Shown here: positions 44,512-53,946 of the stretch, one piece after another
How the letters are laid out: every line of letters starts with the position of its first letter
Position numbering within the stretch: the stretch's first letter is position 1
Origin: Bryobacteraceae bacterium
GTDB taxonomy: Bacteria; Acidobacteriota; Terriglobia; Bryobacterales; Bryobacteraceae
DNA length: 64,000 nt
Direction of reading: 5' to 3'
NCBI GenBank assembly: GCA_947458745.1
Contig: CANGYQ010000008.1
Coordinates: 62,001-126,000 of the forward strand
Translations under genes and position numbers: made by a program
Notes under the pieces: model-generated
Told to the model about the DNA's origin: nothing
Database searches by the model: none
The model's input: only the letters and a program-made list of their open reading frames with translations

Positions 44512-45848
44512 CAGTCCTGCTTTAACGACGAACGGCGAACCCAGGCCGTCATCAGGACGCCGGCGGCCATCATCAGGCCCAGCGTCAAGCCCACCCAAAG
44601 CCCCAACACCTGCCAGCGAAGAACGAAACAGACGACAGCCCCAACCGGCAATCCCACCACCAGGTACCCGGCTACGTTCGCCACAAATGCCACCTTGGTA
44701 TCCCCCAACCCACGCAGAGCGCCGGTGGCCACCACCTGCACTCCATCAAAAAGCTGAAACGCGGCCGCCGCCCCCAGCAGAGGGATCGCGACGCCCAGCA
44801 CGGCGGGGTCCAGCGTATACAAGCCCAGTATCTGGCGCGGGGCCAACATCATCACCACACCGGAACAGGCCATAAAGCCCGCACCCAGCGCAATCGCCGT
44901 CCAACCCGCCACCTGGGCCGCCCGCCGGTCTCCCCGTCCCATGGCCTGTCCCACGCGGACCGCCGCCGCGGAGCTGATCCCCAGCGGCACCATATAGGTC
45001 AACGCGGCATTGTTCAGCACAATCTCATGGGCAGCCAGGGCAAAGGCGGGAAACTGACCGGCCAGCGCGGTGGCCAACCCAAAGCCGGCGATCTCAAGAA
45101 AGATATGACCGGCCGCCGGAACACCCAACAGGAACAGCATCTTGATCCGGGTGCAGTCCGGCCCTTCCCAACGGAGCGCCTGACGGGGGATTGCAAACAG
45201 CAACACCGCCGCCATGTAGATGCGGGCGGCGATGGTCGCCACGGCGGAGCCAGTGACACCCATTTTCGGCGCTCCCCAATGGCCTTCGATCAAAAGCCAG
45301 TTGCCAGCGAAGTTGATCAGGTTGGCGCTGACCAGCGCGATCATCACCGGCCGGACCACGCTCATCGATTGCAGGTAGCGGCGGAAGACCGCATAGACGC
45401 CCAGCGGCAGCACGCTCCAGGCCAGGGCGGCGGAGAAAGGCTGCGCCAGACGGCTGACGACCGGGTCGATGCCCCACCAGGGCAGGGTCAAGGCAAATAG
45501 CTCCATCACCGCCAGCAGGACCGGGGCCACCAGAGCCGCCAGCCACAACCCCTGGCGCAGCGAATGGTCGCAGTCGGCCCGGTCCCCCGCGCCGAACGCC
45601 TGGGCGATCAGCGTATCGAGGCCCAGCAGAAACCCGATCACCAGAATGCCGATGGTATTGAAGATCACGTTGCCCATGGCCACGGCACCGATTGCCTCCG
45701 CGCCCAGGTTGCCCACCATCATCGTGTCGATGACGCCCATCGCCATCCAGCCCAACTCCGCCAGCACCACCGGCAACGCCAGCTTCATGAGTGGCCCCAG
45801 TTCCGCCCGGAAGCGCGTTTGAGCAGACGTAGGGTTGGCCATCAACAT
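44511..45848 (-). CDS. MATE-family multidrug efflux transporter
   Basis: A 445-residue cation-coupled exporter with 12 hydrophobic helices in two homologous halves (LPVVLAELGWMAMGVIDTMMVG near the start and the matching VPAAGHIFLEIAGFGLATALAG mid-protein). It belongs to the NorM/DinF superfamily and exports drugs or metabolites. The start is either 45848 or the ATG six bases in (MANPTS). It is divergent from the EF-G-like gene with about 60 bases between starts. Confidence 0.9.
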   Translation of the reverse strand: MLMANPTSAQTRFRAELGPLMKLALPVVLAELGWMAMGVIDTMMVGNLGAEAIGAVAMGNVIFNTIGILVIGFLLGLDTLIAQAFGAGDRADCDHSLRQGLWLAALVAPVLLAVMELFALTLPWWGIDPVVSRLAQPFSAALAWSVLPLGVYAVFRRYLQSMSVVRPVMIALVSANLINFAGNWLLIEGHWGAPKMGVTGSAVATIAARIYMAAVLLFAIPRQALRWEGPDCTRIKMLFLLGVPAAGHIFLEIAGFGLATALAGQFPAFALAAHEIVLNNAALTYMVPLGISSAAAVRVGQAMGRGDRRAAQVAGWTAIALGAGFMACSGVVMMLAPRQILGLYTLDPAVLGVAIPLLGAAAAFQLFDGVQVVATGALRGLGDTKVAFVANVAGYLVVGLPVGAVVCFVLRWQVLGLWVGLTLGLMMAAGVLMTAWVRRSSLKQD

Positions 45849-45910
45849 GCAGATTCATCTTCAGTGTAGTTGTGATACGATTCCGCCCGTCGTCATAGGA
45901 CCGAAACATT

Positions 45911-48007
45911 ATGAAAGTCTACGAAGGCAAAGACATCCGCAACATTGCGCTGGCCGGGCACGGCCATGCAGGCAAGACTCAGCTAACGGCAGCATCGCTG
46001 CACAGCTGTGGTGCCACCAACCGGTTAACCCGGGTAGATGAAGGGAACACCGTCACCGACTTCGATGAAGAAGCGGTTTCGCGGAAGATTTCGATCTTCA
46101 GTTCCGTCGCTGCCGCGGAATGGCGCGGCGTCAAGGTGAACCTGCTGGATACGCCCGGCTTCAACTGCTTTATGAACGACACGCGAGCCGCGCTGCATGC
46201 GGCCGACGCCGCCTTGGTGGTGGTGGATGGCGTGGCCGGAGTGGAGGTGCAGACGGAGCGGGTCTGGAGCTTTGCCGAAGAGTTCAAGCTGCCCCGGGCG
46301 ATCTTCATCAACAAGCTGGATCGTGAACGGTCCAGCTTTGAACGGACGCTGGAGAACATTCACCAAGTGTTTGGAAGAACTTGCGTGCCAATCCAGCTGC
46401 CCATCGGCAGCGAGCGTGGCTTCCGGGGCGTCATCGACCTGGTGACGATGAAGGCCTTCCTCTATGAGTCCGATGGCAACGGGATCGGCAAAGAAGTGGA
46501 GATTCCCGCCGAGTATGCCGAGGCGGCGCAGAAGGCGCACGGCGTCCTGGTGGAGGCGGTAGCCGAAGGGGAAGACGCCTTGATGGCCGAGTACTTTGAG
46601 ACCGGCACACTCTCAGCGGAGCATGTCATCCAGGGCATCCACGATGAGATGAAGTACAACGCCATTGTGCCCGTGCTGTGCGGCAGCGCATTGCACAATA
46701 TCGGCACCTGCCAACTACTCCAGTTCTGCCGCATCTTCTTCCCGGCCGCCACCGAGCATCCGGTGATCCACTTGCGCCAGGGAGAAACGGAGATTGACCG
46801 CGATGTATCCGACGCGCAAGCGCCAGCGGCCTTTGTCTTCAAAACTGCCGCGGATGCCTTCCAGGGCCGTGTCACGTACTTCAAGGTTCTTTCCGGAGTG
46901 GTGCGCAATGATGCGCACTTGGTGAATTCACGCACCCACGCGGAGGAGCGGCTGGCCCATATCGGCATTCCCTTCGGCAAAACACTACAACCCGTGATCG
47001 AGCTTCATGCGGGCGACATCGGGGTGGTGGCCAAGCTGAAAGACACCCTCACCGGCGATACGCTGGCCGACAAATCGAACCAAGTGGCGCTGGCCCCGCT
47101 CCATGTCGAGGAGCCCTCCATCGCCTACGCCATCCAGGCCAAGAGCCGCCAGGACGAAGACCGCATGGCGACGGCGGTGCACAAGGTACTGGAGGAAGAT
47201 CTCGCGCTGCGTTTCTACCGCGACCCCCAGACGCAGGAGTTTCTGGTGGCCGGTGCCGGGCAGCAGCATGTCGAGATTGCAGTGAACCGACTGCGCCGCA
47301 AGTATGGCGTGGATGTGACGTTGAAGGCCCCCAAGATTCCGTATCGCGAAACCATTCGTGGGTTTGCTGACGTGCAGGGCCGCCACAAGAAGCAGACCGG
47401 CGGCCACGGCCAGTTCGGTGACGTGTGGATAAAGGTGGAGCCGCTGCCGCGCGGGGCCAAGTTCGAGTTCGTCAATGCCACCTTTGGCGGCTCCGTGCCG
47501 CGCAACTTTGTGCCGGCAGTGGAAAAGGGCCTCATCGAAACAGCGGCTAACGGCTATTTGGCCGGCTACCCGATGGTGGACTTCCGGGTGACGCTCTATG
47601 ACGGCAGCTATCACGATGTCGATAGCTCAGAAATGTCGTTCAAGATGGCGGCGCGCAAAGCGTTCAAGGCCGCCATGGCGCTGGCCAAGCCCGTGCTGCT
47701 GGAACCCGTGATGAATGTCACGGTGCAGGCTCCGGTGGAGTTTGCCGGGGACCTGATGGGCGACCTGAATGGTCGGCGCGGGCGCATTGCTGGCATGGAG
47801 ACCAAGGGGGCCACGCAGGTGATCCGCGCCCAGGTGCCGATGGCCGAAATGTTGACCTACCAGAGCGACTTGACGTCGATGACCCAAGGCCGAGCCCACT
47901 TCACGATGGAGTTTGACCACTACGACTACGTGCCGCAACTCCAGGCCGAGAAGATTATCACCACCGCGCGGGCGGCCCGCACGGGGGTGGACGACGACGA
48001 CGAGTAG
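45911..48007 (+). CDS. Elongation factor G paralogue (EF-G2 type)
   Basis: A 698-residue five-domain translational GTPase. P loop GHGHAGKT (16-23), G3 DTPGF (80-84), G4 NKLD (134-137) and G5 CGSAL are present, and domains II-V follow with RHKKQTGGHGQFG in domain IV. Canonical EF-G has DTPGH, whose His is catalytic, and RGIT in switch I; here they are DTPGF and RKIS. This marks the EF-G2/fusA2 subfamily, which has weaker or altered GTPase and an unknown role, rather than the housekeeping fusA. The acidic tail DDDDE is unusual. No other translation genes are adjacent. Confidence 0.9.
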   Translation: MKVYEGKDIRNIALAGHGHAGKTQLTAASLHSCGATNRLTRVDEGNTVTDFDEEAVSRKISIFSSVAAAEWRGVKVNLLDTPGFNCFMNDTRAALHAADAALVVVDGVAGVEVQTERVWSFAEEFKLPRAIFINKLDRERSSFERTLENIHQVFGRTCVPIQLPIGSERGFRGVIDLVTMKAFLYESDGNGIGKEVEIPAEYAEAAQKAHGVLVEAVAEGEDALMAEYFETGTLSAEHVIQGIHDEMKYNAIVPVLCGSALHNIGTCQLLQFCRIFFPAATEHPVIHLRQGETEIDRDVSDAQAPAAFVFKTAADAFQGRVTYFKVLSGVVRNDAHLVNSRTHAEERLAHIGIPFGKTLQPVIELHAGDIGVVAKLKDTLTGDTLADKSNQVALAPLHVEEPSIAYAIQAKSRQDEDRMATAVHKVLEEDLALRFYRDPQTQEFLVAGAGQQHVEIAVNRLRRKYGVDVTLKAPKIPYRETIRGFADVQGRHKKQTGGHGQFGDVWIKVEPLPRGAKFEFVNATFGGSVPRNFVPAVEKGLIETAANGYLAGYPMVDFRVTLYDGSYHDVDSSEMSFKMAARKAFKAAMALAKPVLLEPVMNVTVQAPVEFAGDLMGDLNGRRGRIAGMETKGATQVIRAQVPMAEMLTYQSDLTSMTQGRAHFTMEFDHYDYVPQLQAEKIITTARAARTGVDDDDE

Positions 48008-48082
48008 CCACGGCCGCGGCCGGGTCCAAAGCCGTGTGTGTTATCCCAATTAGGAATGTCCCACGCGGCTCAGGATAGATCC

Positions 48083-49762
48083 ATGCCTCGCCTCAGCGAG
48101 AGCCCAGGACGGCGCTTGCGCCTGCACCCAGGGAGACGCAACTGGCGGCAGATCCTGGCTGGGGCCATCATTCTGTCGGCGTTCCCGATTCTGGGATGGG
48201 CCCAGCCAGTAGCGTCTCCGCCCGCCGCCGTCCATTTGGGCGGCAGCACAGTCTATGAGTTGCAGCGGGGGCTCGGCGGGCTGACGGCGGAGGCGCGGGC
48301 CCGGGACGTTGAGGGGCGGCTGCTGCGGCTGGCCAACGACACGACAGTGCCGATTGAGAGCATCGCTGTTTCCGACCTGGGTGGCGTCGCAGTGATTACC
48401 GGCGGAGGCCAGATGCTGGCCACCGCCACGCCGGAGGAAGCGGCGCAACTGGGCCAGACCCCACTGCAGTTGGGCGAAATCCGGACCACCGCGATCCGCG
48501 CCGCCGTCATCGAGTACCGGAAGGCCCGCGAACGGCCGCCGTTAGCGAATCGCCTGCTTAAGATCGGCGGCGCGTGGCTGATGTTGGCCGGTCTGTTGTG
48601 GGTGTTGAGTGGGCTGCACCGGGCGGCCAGCCAGCGGCTTCATCACTGGCGGCAGACTTACCGGAACGCGGAGGCTCGCAGTCTGGTGCTGCGGGGCAAC
48701 CTGGTGAGAAGGTTGATGACGGCCGAAACGCTGGTTTTCCGGCTGCTCATGGGAGTGACGCTGCTGGCAGGGGCAACAGCCGCTCTGACCTTAACGCTGC
48801 AGCAGTTCGCGTCAACGGAAGAGCTTTCCGCCACCTGGCTGAACTGGTTCCGAGAGCCACTAGAATTGCTCACGAAGTCCGTGGTGGACTACCTGCCCAG
48901 CCTGGGCTTTTTGGTGGTGTGGACCGTCATTGTGGCCTACGCTATCCGGCTGCTGAAAGTCGCGTCACGCTGGGTGGGCGAAGGCATCATCACCATCCCG
49001 AGTTTTCATGCCGAGTGGGCGGAGCCAACCTACCGGATCGCGGCGTTTCTGATGGCGGCGTTCGGGCTGGTGGTAGCGTTCCCCTATCTGCCGGGCCGGG
49101 GGTCGCCGGCGTTTCAAGGAGTGTCGATTTTTATTGGTGTGCTGCTGTCGCTGGGGTCCAGTTCCGCCATCAGCAACATCATCGCGGGCATCATCCTCAC
49201 CTACACACGGGCATTCCGGGCGGGCGACCGGGTGAAGATTGGTGACCATGTGGGCGATATCGTGGAAAAGTCCCTGTGGGTGACGCGCCTGCGCACCATT
49301 AAGAACGAGGACATCGTCATCCCGAACTCCACCGTCATCGGCGCGGCGGTGATCAACTACACCGAAGGCAAATACCAGGGCGGGCTGATCATCCACACCA
49401 CGGTCACCATCGGCTACGACGCCCCCTGGCGGCAGGTGCACCAGATCATGATCGAAGCCGCGCGCCGCACCGAAGGCGTACTGGCCGATCCGCCGCCGTT
49501 TGTCTTCCAGACCGCGCTGAACGACTACAACGTCAGCTACCAGATCAACGCCTACACCGACCGGCCGCACGAGATGGCGCGTCTTTACTCCGACCTTCAC
49601 CAGCACCTGCAAGACACCTTCAACGAAGGCGGCATCGAAATCCTGTCGCCCATGTACAACCAACTGCGCGACGGTAATCACACCACGATTCCCGGCAGTT
49701 ATCTACCTCCCAACTATCGCCCGCCCGGCTTCCGGGTCGAGCGGCCAGGCGATGCGGGGTGA
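48083..49762 (+). CDS. MscS-family mechanosensitive channel, large form
   Basis: A 559-residue inner-membrane protein. An Arg-rich amino end and signal-like helix (to about 40) lead into a periplasmic domain (about 42-165), then about five membrane helices, the pore helix segment LSLGSSSAISNIIAGIIL (about 355-372) and the MscS beta domain (RVKIGDHVGDIVEKSLWVTRLRTIKNEDIVIPN) followed by the alpha/beta C-terminal domain. It releases solutes under osmotic downshock. The ATG at 48083 with AGGA eight bases upstream is preferred to a GTG at 48038. Confidence 0.88.
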   Translation: MPRLSESPGRRLRLHPGRRNWRQILAGAIILSAFPILGWAQPVASPPAAVHLGGSTVYELQRGLGGLTAEARARDVEGRLLRLANDTTVPIESIAVSDLGGVAVITGGGQMLATATPEEAAQLGQTPLQLGEIRTTAIRAAVIEYRKARERPPLANRLLKIGGAWLMLAGLLWVLSGLHRAASQRLHHWRQTYRNAEARSLVLRGNLVRRLMTAETLVFRLLMGVTLLAGATAALTLTLQQFASTEELSATWLNWFREPLELLTKSVVDYLPSLGFLVVWTVIVAYAIRLLKVASRWVGEGIITIPSFHAEWAEPTYRIAAFLMAAFGLVVAFPYLPGRGSPAFQGVSIFIGVLLSLGSSSAISNIIAGIILTYTRAFRAGDRVKIGDHVGDIVEKSLWVTRLRTIKNEDIVIPNSTVIGAAVINYTEGKYQGGLIIHTTVTIGYDAPWRQVHQIMIEAARRTEGVLADPPPFVFQTALNDYNVSYQINAYTDRPHEMARLYSDLHQHLQDTFNEGGIEILSPMYNQLRDGNHTTIPGSYLPPNYRPPGFRVERPGDAG

Positions 49763-49795
49763 CGTCAAACAGCCCCGATCTGCGACGATGAATTT

Positions 49796-50125
49796 ATGAA
49801 GCTCTATCTGATTGGAGTTTTCACGCCGCTACTGACTGCCGTCTTAGCGATCCCGCTGATCCTGCGGGGGGTGCCGCCCAACATCTGGTACGGCTTCCGG
49901 ACGTCAAAGACTCTGTCTGACCAACGCATCTGGTACGAGGCGAATGCCACTTCCGGCCGGTACCTCCTTGTGGCAAGCATGATGTCTCTGGCACTCGGAG
50001 CCGGGCTGATCTGGTTGGCCCCGGACGTCCCGGAAAATCAGCGTATCGCATGGAGTACGCTCGGGTACCTGGCGGCTCTGGCAGCCGCCGTAGCAGCGTC
50101 GTTTATCCAACTGCGCAGACTGTAG
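49796..50125 (+). CDS. SdpI-like small membrane protein
   Basis: A 109-residue protein with three membrane helices and the motif VPPNIWYGFRTSKTLSD followed by WYEANATSGR, the SdpI/YhfL signature. SdpI gives immunity to the SdpC killing peptide in Bacillus, but most family members outside Bacillus have unknown roles and no sdpABC genes are present here. It lies alone with a start ATG at 49796. Confidence 0.8.
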   Translation: MKLYLIGVFTPLLTAVLAIPLILRGVPPNIWYGFRTSKTLSDQRIWYEANATSGRYLLVASMMSLALGAGLIWLAPDVPENQRIAWSTLGYLAALAAAVAASFIQLRRL

Positions 50126-50205
50126 CCGCTGGGCATCGGAGCCTATCCGCGCAGAATGGCGACAGATATGAAGCCCAAGCTCAGCAGCGATATCCTGGAG
50201 GACTC

Positions 50206-50790
50206 ATGAGTCTCCCCGAGATCATCGGCACCGCGGCGGGCATTGGCTTTTTGGCGGGCATCCGGTTGTACGCCACGGTTTTCGTGTTGGGCCTGCTGAT
50301 CCGCTTCCAGGTGATCCAGCTGACCGACCAGTTTGAGCCGATGCTGCACCTGGCTTCACTGCCTGTGCTGATCACGGCCTTCGTGCTGGCGTGTCTGGAG
50401 TTCGTGTCGGACAAGATCGCCTGGCTTGATTCCATCTGGGACAGCGTGCACACGTTCATCCGGCCCATCGGTGCCGTCGTTCTCGCGGTGACCTCGGTTA
50501 GTTCGATTGACCCGGGCCTGCGGACAGCGCTGGCGCTGCTGATGGGCGCGGTGGCGCTCTCCAGCCACGCGGCAAAATCCGCCACCCGCGTCGCCGTCAA
50601 CCATTCGCCGGAGCCGTTGTCGAACATCTTTGTCAGTGCCGTTGAGGACCTGTTTCTACCGTTGGGCATGTGGGTGACGTTCCACTATCCGCTGGTGGTG
50701 TTGGGGCTGGTGGTGACGTTTGTCGTGGCAGTGGTATGGTCGATCCGGAAGATCATCGGGTTTTTGCGGATGCGGAAGGCGAGGGCTTAG
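50206..50790 (+). CDS. DUF4126-family membrane protein
   Basis: A 194-residue membrane protein with about five helices, beginning IIGTAAGIGFLAGIRLYATVFVLG, the DUF4126 signature. Function is unknown. GGAGG lies four bases before the ATG at 50206, which sets the start against an open frame further left. The stop overlaps the GTG of the sulfatase gene (TAGTG), so the two are coupled. Confidence 0.82.
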   Translation: MSLPEIIGTAAGIGFLAGIRLYATVFVLGLLIRFQVIQLTDQFEPMLHLASLPVLITAFVLACLEFVSDKIAWLDSIWDSVHTFIRPIGAVVLAVTSVSSIDPGLRTALALLMGAVALSSHAAKSATRVAVNHSPEPLSNIFVSAVEDLFLPLGMWVTFHYPLVVLGLVVTFVVAVVWSIRKIIGFLRMRKARA

Positions 50791-52436
50791 TGGGACACTT
50801 ACGACGACGGGATCTGTTGGGGGCCAGTGCGCTGGGGTTGGCGGCACCACTGGTGGGCAGCGCAGCCGCGCGGCGGCCCAACGTGGTGCTGATCATCTCG
50901 GATGACCAGGGCTATGGTGACCTGTCGCTGCACGGCAATCCGCATCTCGAAACACCACGCCTCGATTCGATCGGCAAGGATGGCGTGCAGTTTACGCAGT
51001 TCCATTCCAGCCCCGTCTGCTCCCCCACCCGCGCCAGCTTGATGACGGGCCGCTACAACTACCGCACTGGCGTGGTCGACACCTACATTGGCCGATCGAT
51101 GATGCGGCCCGGTGAGGTGACCATGGCCGAGGTCTTCCGCCAGGGAGGCTACCGGACCGGGCTGTTCGGCAAATGGCACTTGGGGGATCATTACCCGCTG
51201 CGGCCCAACGACCGCGGCTTTGAGACCACCGTCAGCCACTTCGGCGGCGGCATCGGCCAACCATCCGACCCTCCCGGCGGCGAGCGCTACTTTGACCCGC
51301 TGCTCCAACGCAACGGCGTGCCGGAGCGCTTCCGCGGCTACTGCACTGACATCTTCTTTGATGAGGCGATGCGGTTTATCGAGACCAACCGAGCGCGCCC
51401 GTTCTTTACCTACATCGCCACCAACGCGCCGCATACGCCGCTGGAAGTAGTGGATGAACTGGCCGCGCCCTACCGTCAGAAGGGCCTGGATGAAACCACC
51501 GCCCGCATCTACGGCATGGTCCGCAACCTCGACCAGAACACCGGGCGCTTGCTCGATCAGTTGAAGAAGCTGCGCCTGGAGCAGGACACCATCGTCGTCT
51601 TCATGACCGACAACGGCCCGCAGCAGCCGCGCTACAACGCCGGAATGCGCGGGCTGAAGGGCAGTGTCTACGAAGGCGGCATCCGCGTGCCGTGCTTCCT
51701 GCGCTGGCCGGGCCGGATTGCGGCAGGCACGAAGGACAACCGGGTGGCAGCCCACATCGATCTACTGCCGACGCTCGCCGGGGCTTGCGGTCTCCCGTTG
51801 CCCGAGGCGAAGATCGATGGCCGCGACCTGCTCAAGCCCGCTGAGCCCAACCGGACGCTCTTCTTCCAATGGCACCGCGGCGATGCGCCGGAACTGTGGC
51901 GGCAAGCCTGCGCGCGAACGCAGCGCTGGAAGCTGGTGGAAAACAAAGAACTGTTCGATCTCGAAGCCGACCCGGCTGAATCGACCAACGTGGCGGCGAA
52001 GAATCCCGAAGTAGTGGCACAGCTCGACGGCGCCTATCGCGCCTGGTTCGCGGAGGTGGGCGAGAAGGGCTTCGATCCGATCCGCATCCCCATCGGCACC
52101 GCACAAGAGAACCCCGTGATGCTGAGCCAGCAGGACTGGCGGGGTCCGCGAGCCTCCTGGGGACCTGATGCACTGGGGCACTGGGAAGTAGAGGTCGCGC
52201 AAGCCGGTAAGTATGAAGTCAGCTTCCTGATGCCGCCCCAAGGCGCGCCCGCCAAACTAACCTTCCGGCTGGGTAGTGTTGAGCGAGTGCTGCCGGTGAC
52301 GGGAGAACTCGTCACGGCAAGGATCGCAAGCATCGAGTTACCCGCCGGTCCGGCGCGTTTGGAGGCGATTTTGGATGTGGCAGGCAAAACGCGCGGTCCG
52401 CGCTTTGTGTCACTGCGGTGGCTGCCCGAAGCCTAA
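50790..52436 (+). CDS. Arylsulfatase-family sulfatase, Tat-like signal
   Basis: A 548-residue sulfatase. The GTG at 50790 gives a Tat-type signal (HLRRRDLLGASALGLAAP, cut near SAAA). The catalytic motif CSPTR is at 77-81, where Cys77 would be converted to formylglycine; metal ligands are seen in ISDDQGYGD and FMTDNGPQ, and GKWHLG supplies the active-site Lys-His. A C-terminal beta domain of about 110 residues (WEVEVAQAGKYEVSF) is an addition to the core. It would remove sulfate from carbohydrate or aromatic esters. No dedicated maturase is nearby. Confidence 0.9.
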   Translation: MGHLRRRDLLGASALGLAAPLVGSAAARRPNVVLIISDDQGYGDLSLHGNPHLETPRLDSIGKDGVQFTQFHSSPVCSPTRASLMTGRYNYRTGVVDTYIGRSMMRPGEVTMAEVFRQGGYRTGLFGKWHLGDHYPLRPNDRGFETTVSHFGGGIGQPSDPPGGERYFDPLLQRNGVPERFRGYCTDIFFDEAMRFIETNRARPFFTYIATNAPHTPLEVVDELAAPYRQKGLDETTARIYGMVRNLDQNTGRLLDQLKKLRLEQDTIVVFMTDNGPQQPRYNAGMRGLKGSVYEGGIRVPCFLRWPGRIAAGTKDNRVAAHIDLLPTLAGACGLPLPEAKIDGRDLLKPAEPNRTLFFQWHRGDAPELWRQACARTQRWKLVENKELFDLEADPAESTNVAAKNPEVVAQLDGAYRAWFAEVGEKGFDPIRIPIGTAQENPVMLSQQDWRGPRASWGPDALGHWEVEVAQAGKYEVSFLMPPQGAPAKLTFRLGSVERVLPVTGELVTARIASIELPAGPARLEAILDVAGKTRGPRFVSLRWLPEA

Positions 52437-52684
52437 ACTCGATGCTCGGCTGGCGCCCCGGATGCCGGTTTGGTGGGTGCTCGGCCTAAGAGGGCCACTC
52501 ACAGCGTGGTGCCGTCTTGGCGCGGACTAGTACTTTCGCGTGTCCCTGGGATCTTCCATTGCTACTCCACGATATGCCAAACTCTATGGTCATCTGCGAT
52601 GATTTCCAGTCATCGCTCCAGTGATCGGTAACGGGTGGCAGGCGTCAGGGGTGGCGTTTTCCGCCGGGTGATGGGGATACATCT
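52437..52684. other. Intergenic region upstream of the GT-C-like gene
   Basis: 248 bases without a gene. A perfect 7-base hairpin GCGATGA/TCATCGC (52596-52616) with a 7-base loop is present but has no T run, so it is not a simple terminator. The promoter of the next gene is not obvious. Confidence 0.4.
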
Positions 52685-53920
52685 TTGCATCGGGAACGTT
52701 GGGCTGAGCAGTATTGGCTCTGGGCGCTGGTGGTGTCGCTTGCCAGCGTCGTCGTCTATTGGCGCGCGATGACGCTGCCGTTGATTTCGGACGACTATCT
52801 GGTTTTGTGGCTGGCCCGGTCCTATGGCGAACCCGGCGGCTGGGCTGGACTTGCCGGCGATGCTCTGTACCGGTGCCGGGCCACGTTCATGGTGTTCACC
52901 CACTTCATGGATCGATGGTTTGGGGTCGACGCCTTTCCCTACAACTTAGTCAGCCTAGTAGTCCATGTCGCCAACTGCCTGCTGGTGCTGGCCTTGGGAA
53001 GCTGGAAAGTGATCGGCCGCCGATTGGCGATACCGGCAGCCATTTTCTTTGCCACCCACCACGGGCACCAGGAGGCAGTGATCTGGTATTCGGCCATGCC
53101 GGACCAATTGGCCCTCGCCTTCACCTTGGCGGCCGTTCTGGCTTGGGTCCATGGGCGCCCGGTATTGATTTGGTGCTTTTACGCGCTGGCCTTGCTCTCC
53201 AAGGAATCAGGCGTCGCGTTGGTGGGATTGCTGGGATTGGTGATGCTGGCGGACGGCCAGCCGTGGCGGCGGGTGCTGCGTCAAACGGCCCCGATGGCCC
53301 TGGTGGCGGTCCTTTATTTCGCGGCCAGCTTCGTGGCGCGCGGTGATCACCTGCATTTCAACGACGGCACCTTCTCCCTATCCGCGCCGTTTCCATTGGT
53401 GATCGGCCGCAGCATGGCGCGGGCACTTTGGGTGACGGGTTGGCTTTCGCTGGGCTTACTGGCCTGGAAACGTCCAGCCTTCCTCTGGAGACCCGCCGGT
53501 TTCGGCTTAGCGTGGATGGCCCTCGCGCTGCTGCCGTACGGCTTTTTGACGTACATGCCGGTGGTACCCAGCCGTCACGCTTACTTGGCCGGGGTGGGGC
53601 TGGCGATGGTGGCGGCGGTCGGGTTTACGATTCTGCGCGAACATCTCCCGCTACGCCCGTTGGTGGCAATCGTGGCCGGTGTACTCGCCATCAAGTGCGG
53701 GTACCTCTGGACGCGGAAGCACCAACAGTTTGAGGAACGGGCCAATCCCACCGAACGGTTGGTGGAAGTAGTGAGGTACCGCAAGGGCCCGGTAGCAGTG
53801 GAATGCTTTCCCTACCCCGCCCAGATAGCCGATCTGGCGGTGCTGCTGCACGTAGGCGAACCTCGTGAGCTGAAACACAGCTGTCCGGAGGGCCAATCCT
53901 TCCGCGTCAGTGCGGATTGA
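52685..53920 (+). CDS. GT-C-like multi-pass membrane protein
   Basis: A 411-residue protein with about ten membrane helices. The first loop holds ISDDYLVLW, an acidic pair placed as in GT-C glycosyltransferases that use lipid-linked sugars, and ALLSKESGVALVG is the common segment of PMT-like proteins. The C terminus (from about 345) is soluble. I cannot name the sugar or acceptor. The start is TTG at 52685 behind a G-rich stretch. It ends 26 bases before pyrR. Confidence 0.7.
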   Translation: MHRERWAEQYWLWALVVSLASVVVYWRAMTLPLISDDYLVLWLARSYGEPGGWAGLAGDALYRCRATFMVFTHFMDRWFGVDAFPYNLVSLVVHVANCLLVLALGSWKVIGRRLAIPAAIFFATHHGHQEAVIWYSAMPDQLALAFTLAAVLAWVHGRPVLIWCFYALALLSKESGVALVGLLGLVMLADGQPWRRVLRQTAPMALVAVLYFAASFVARGDHLHFNDGTFSLSAPFPLVIGRSMARALWVTGWLSLGLLAWKRPAFLWRPAGFGLAWMALALLPYGFLTYMPVVPSRHAYLAGVGLAMVAAVGFTILREHLPLRPLVAIVAGVLAIKCGYLWTRKHQQFEERANPTERLVEVVRYRKGPVAVECFPYPAQIADLAVLLHVGEPRELKHSCPEGQSFRVSAD

Positions 53921-53930
53921 CGTTGTGCTA

Positions 53931-53945
53931 CGTTAGGCCTTAACG
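53931..53945 (+). promoter_or_regulatory. Hairpin at the pyrR translation start
   Basis: CGTTA-GGCCT-TAACG forms a 5-base stem ending two bases before the ATG of pyrR. The only Shine-Dalgarno-like bases (TAGG) lie inside it. It could limit initiation; mycobacterial PyrR is known to repress its own translation through such a hairpin, but the link here is inference. Confidence 0.35.
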
Positions 53946-53946
53946 C

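Noticed and set aside
49796..50125. Toxin immunity (SdpI) system
   Set aside because: The SdpI-like gene has no sdpA, sdpB or sdpC neighbour; most family members outside Bacillus are not immunity proteins.
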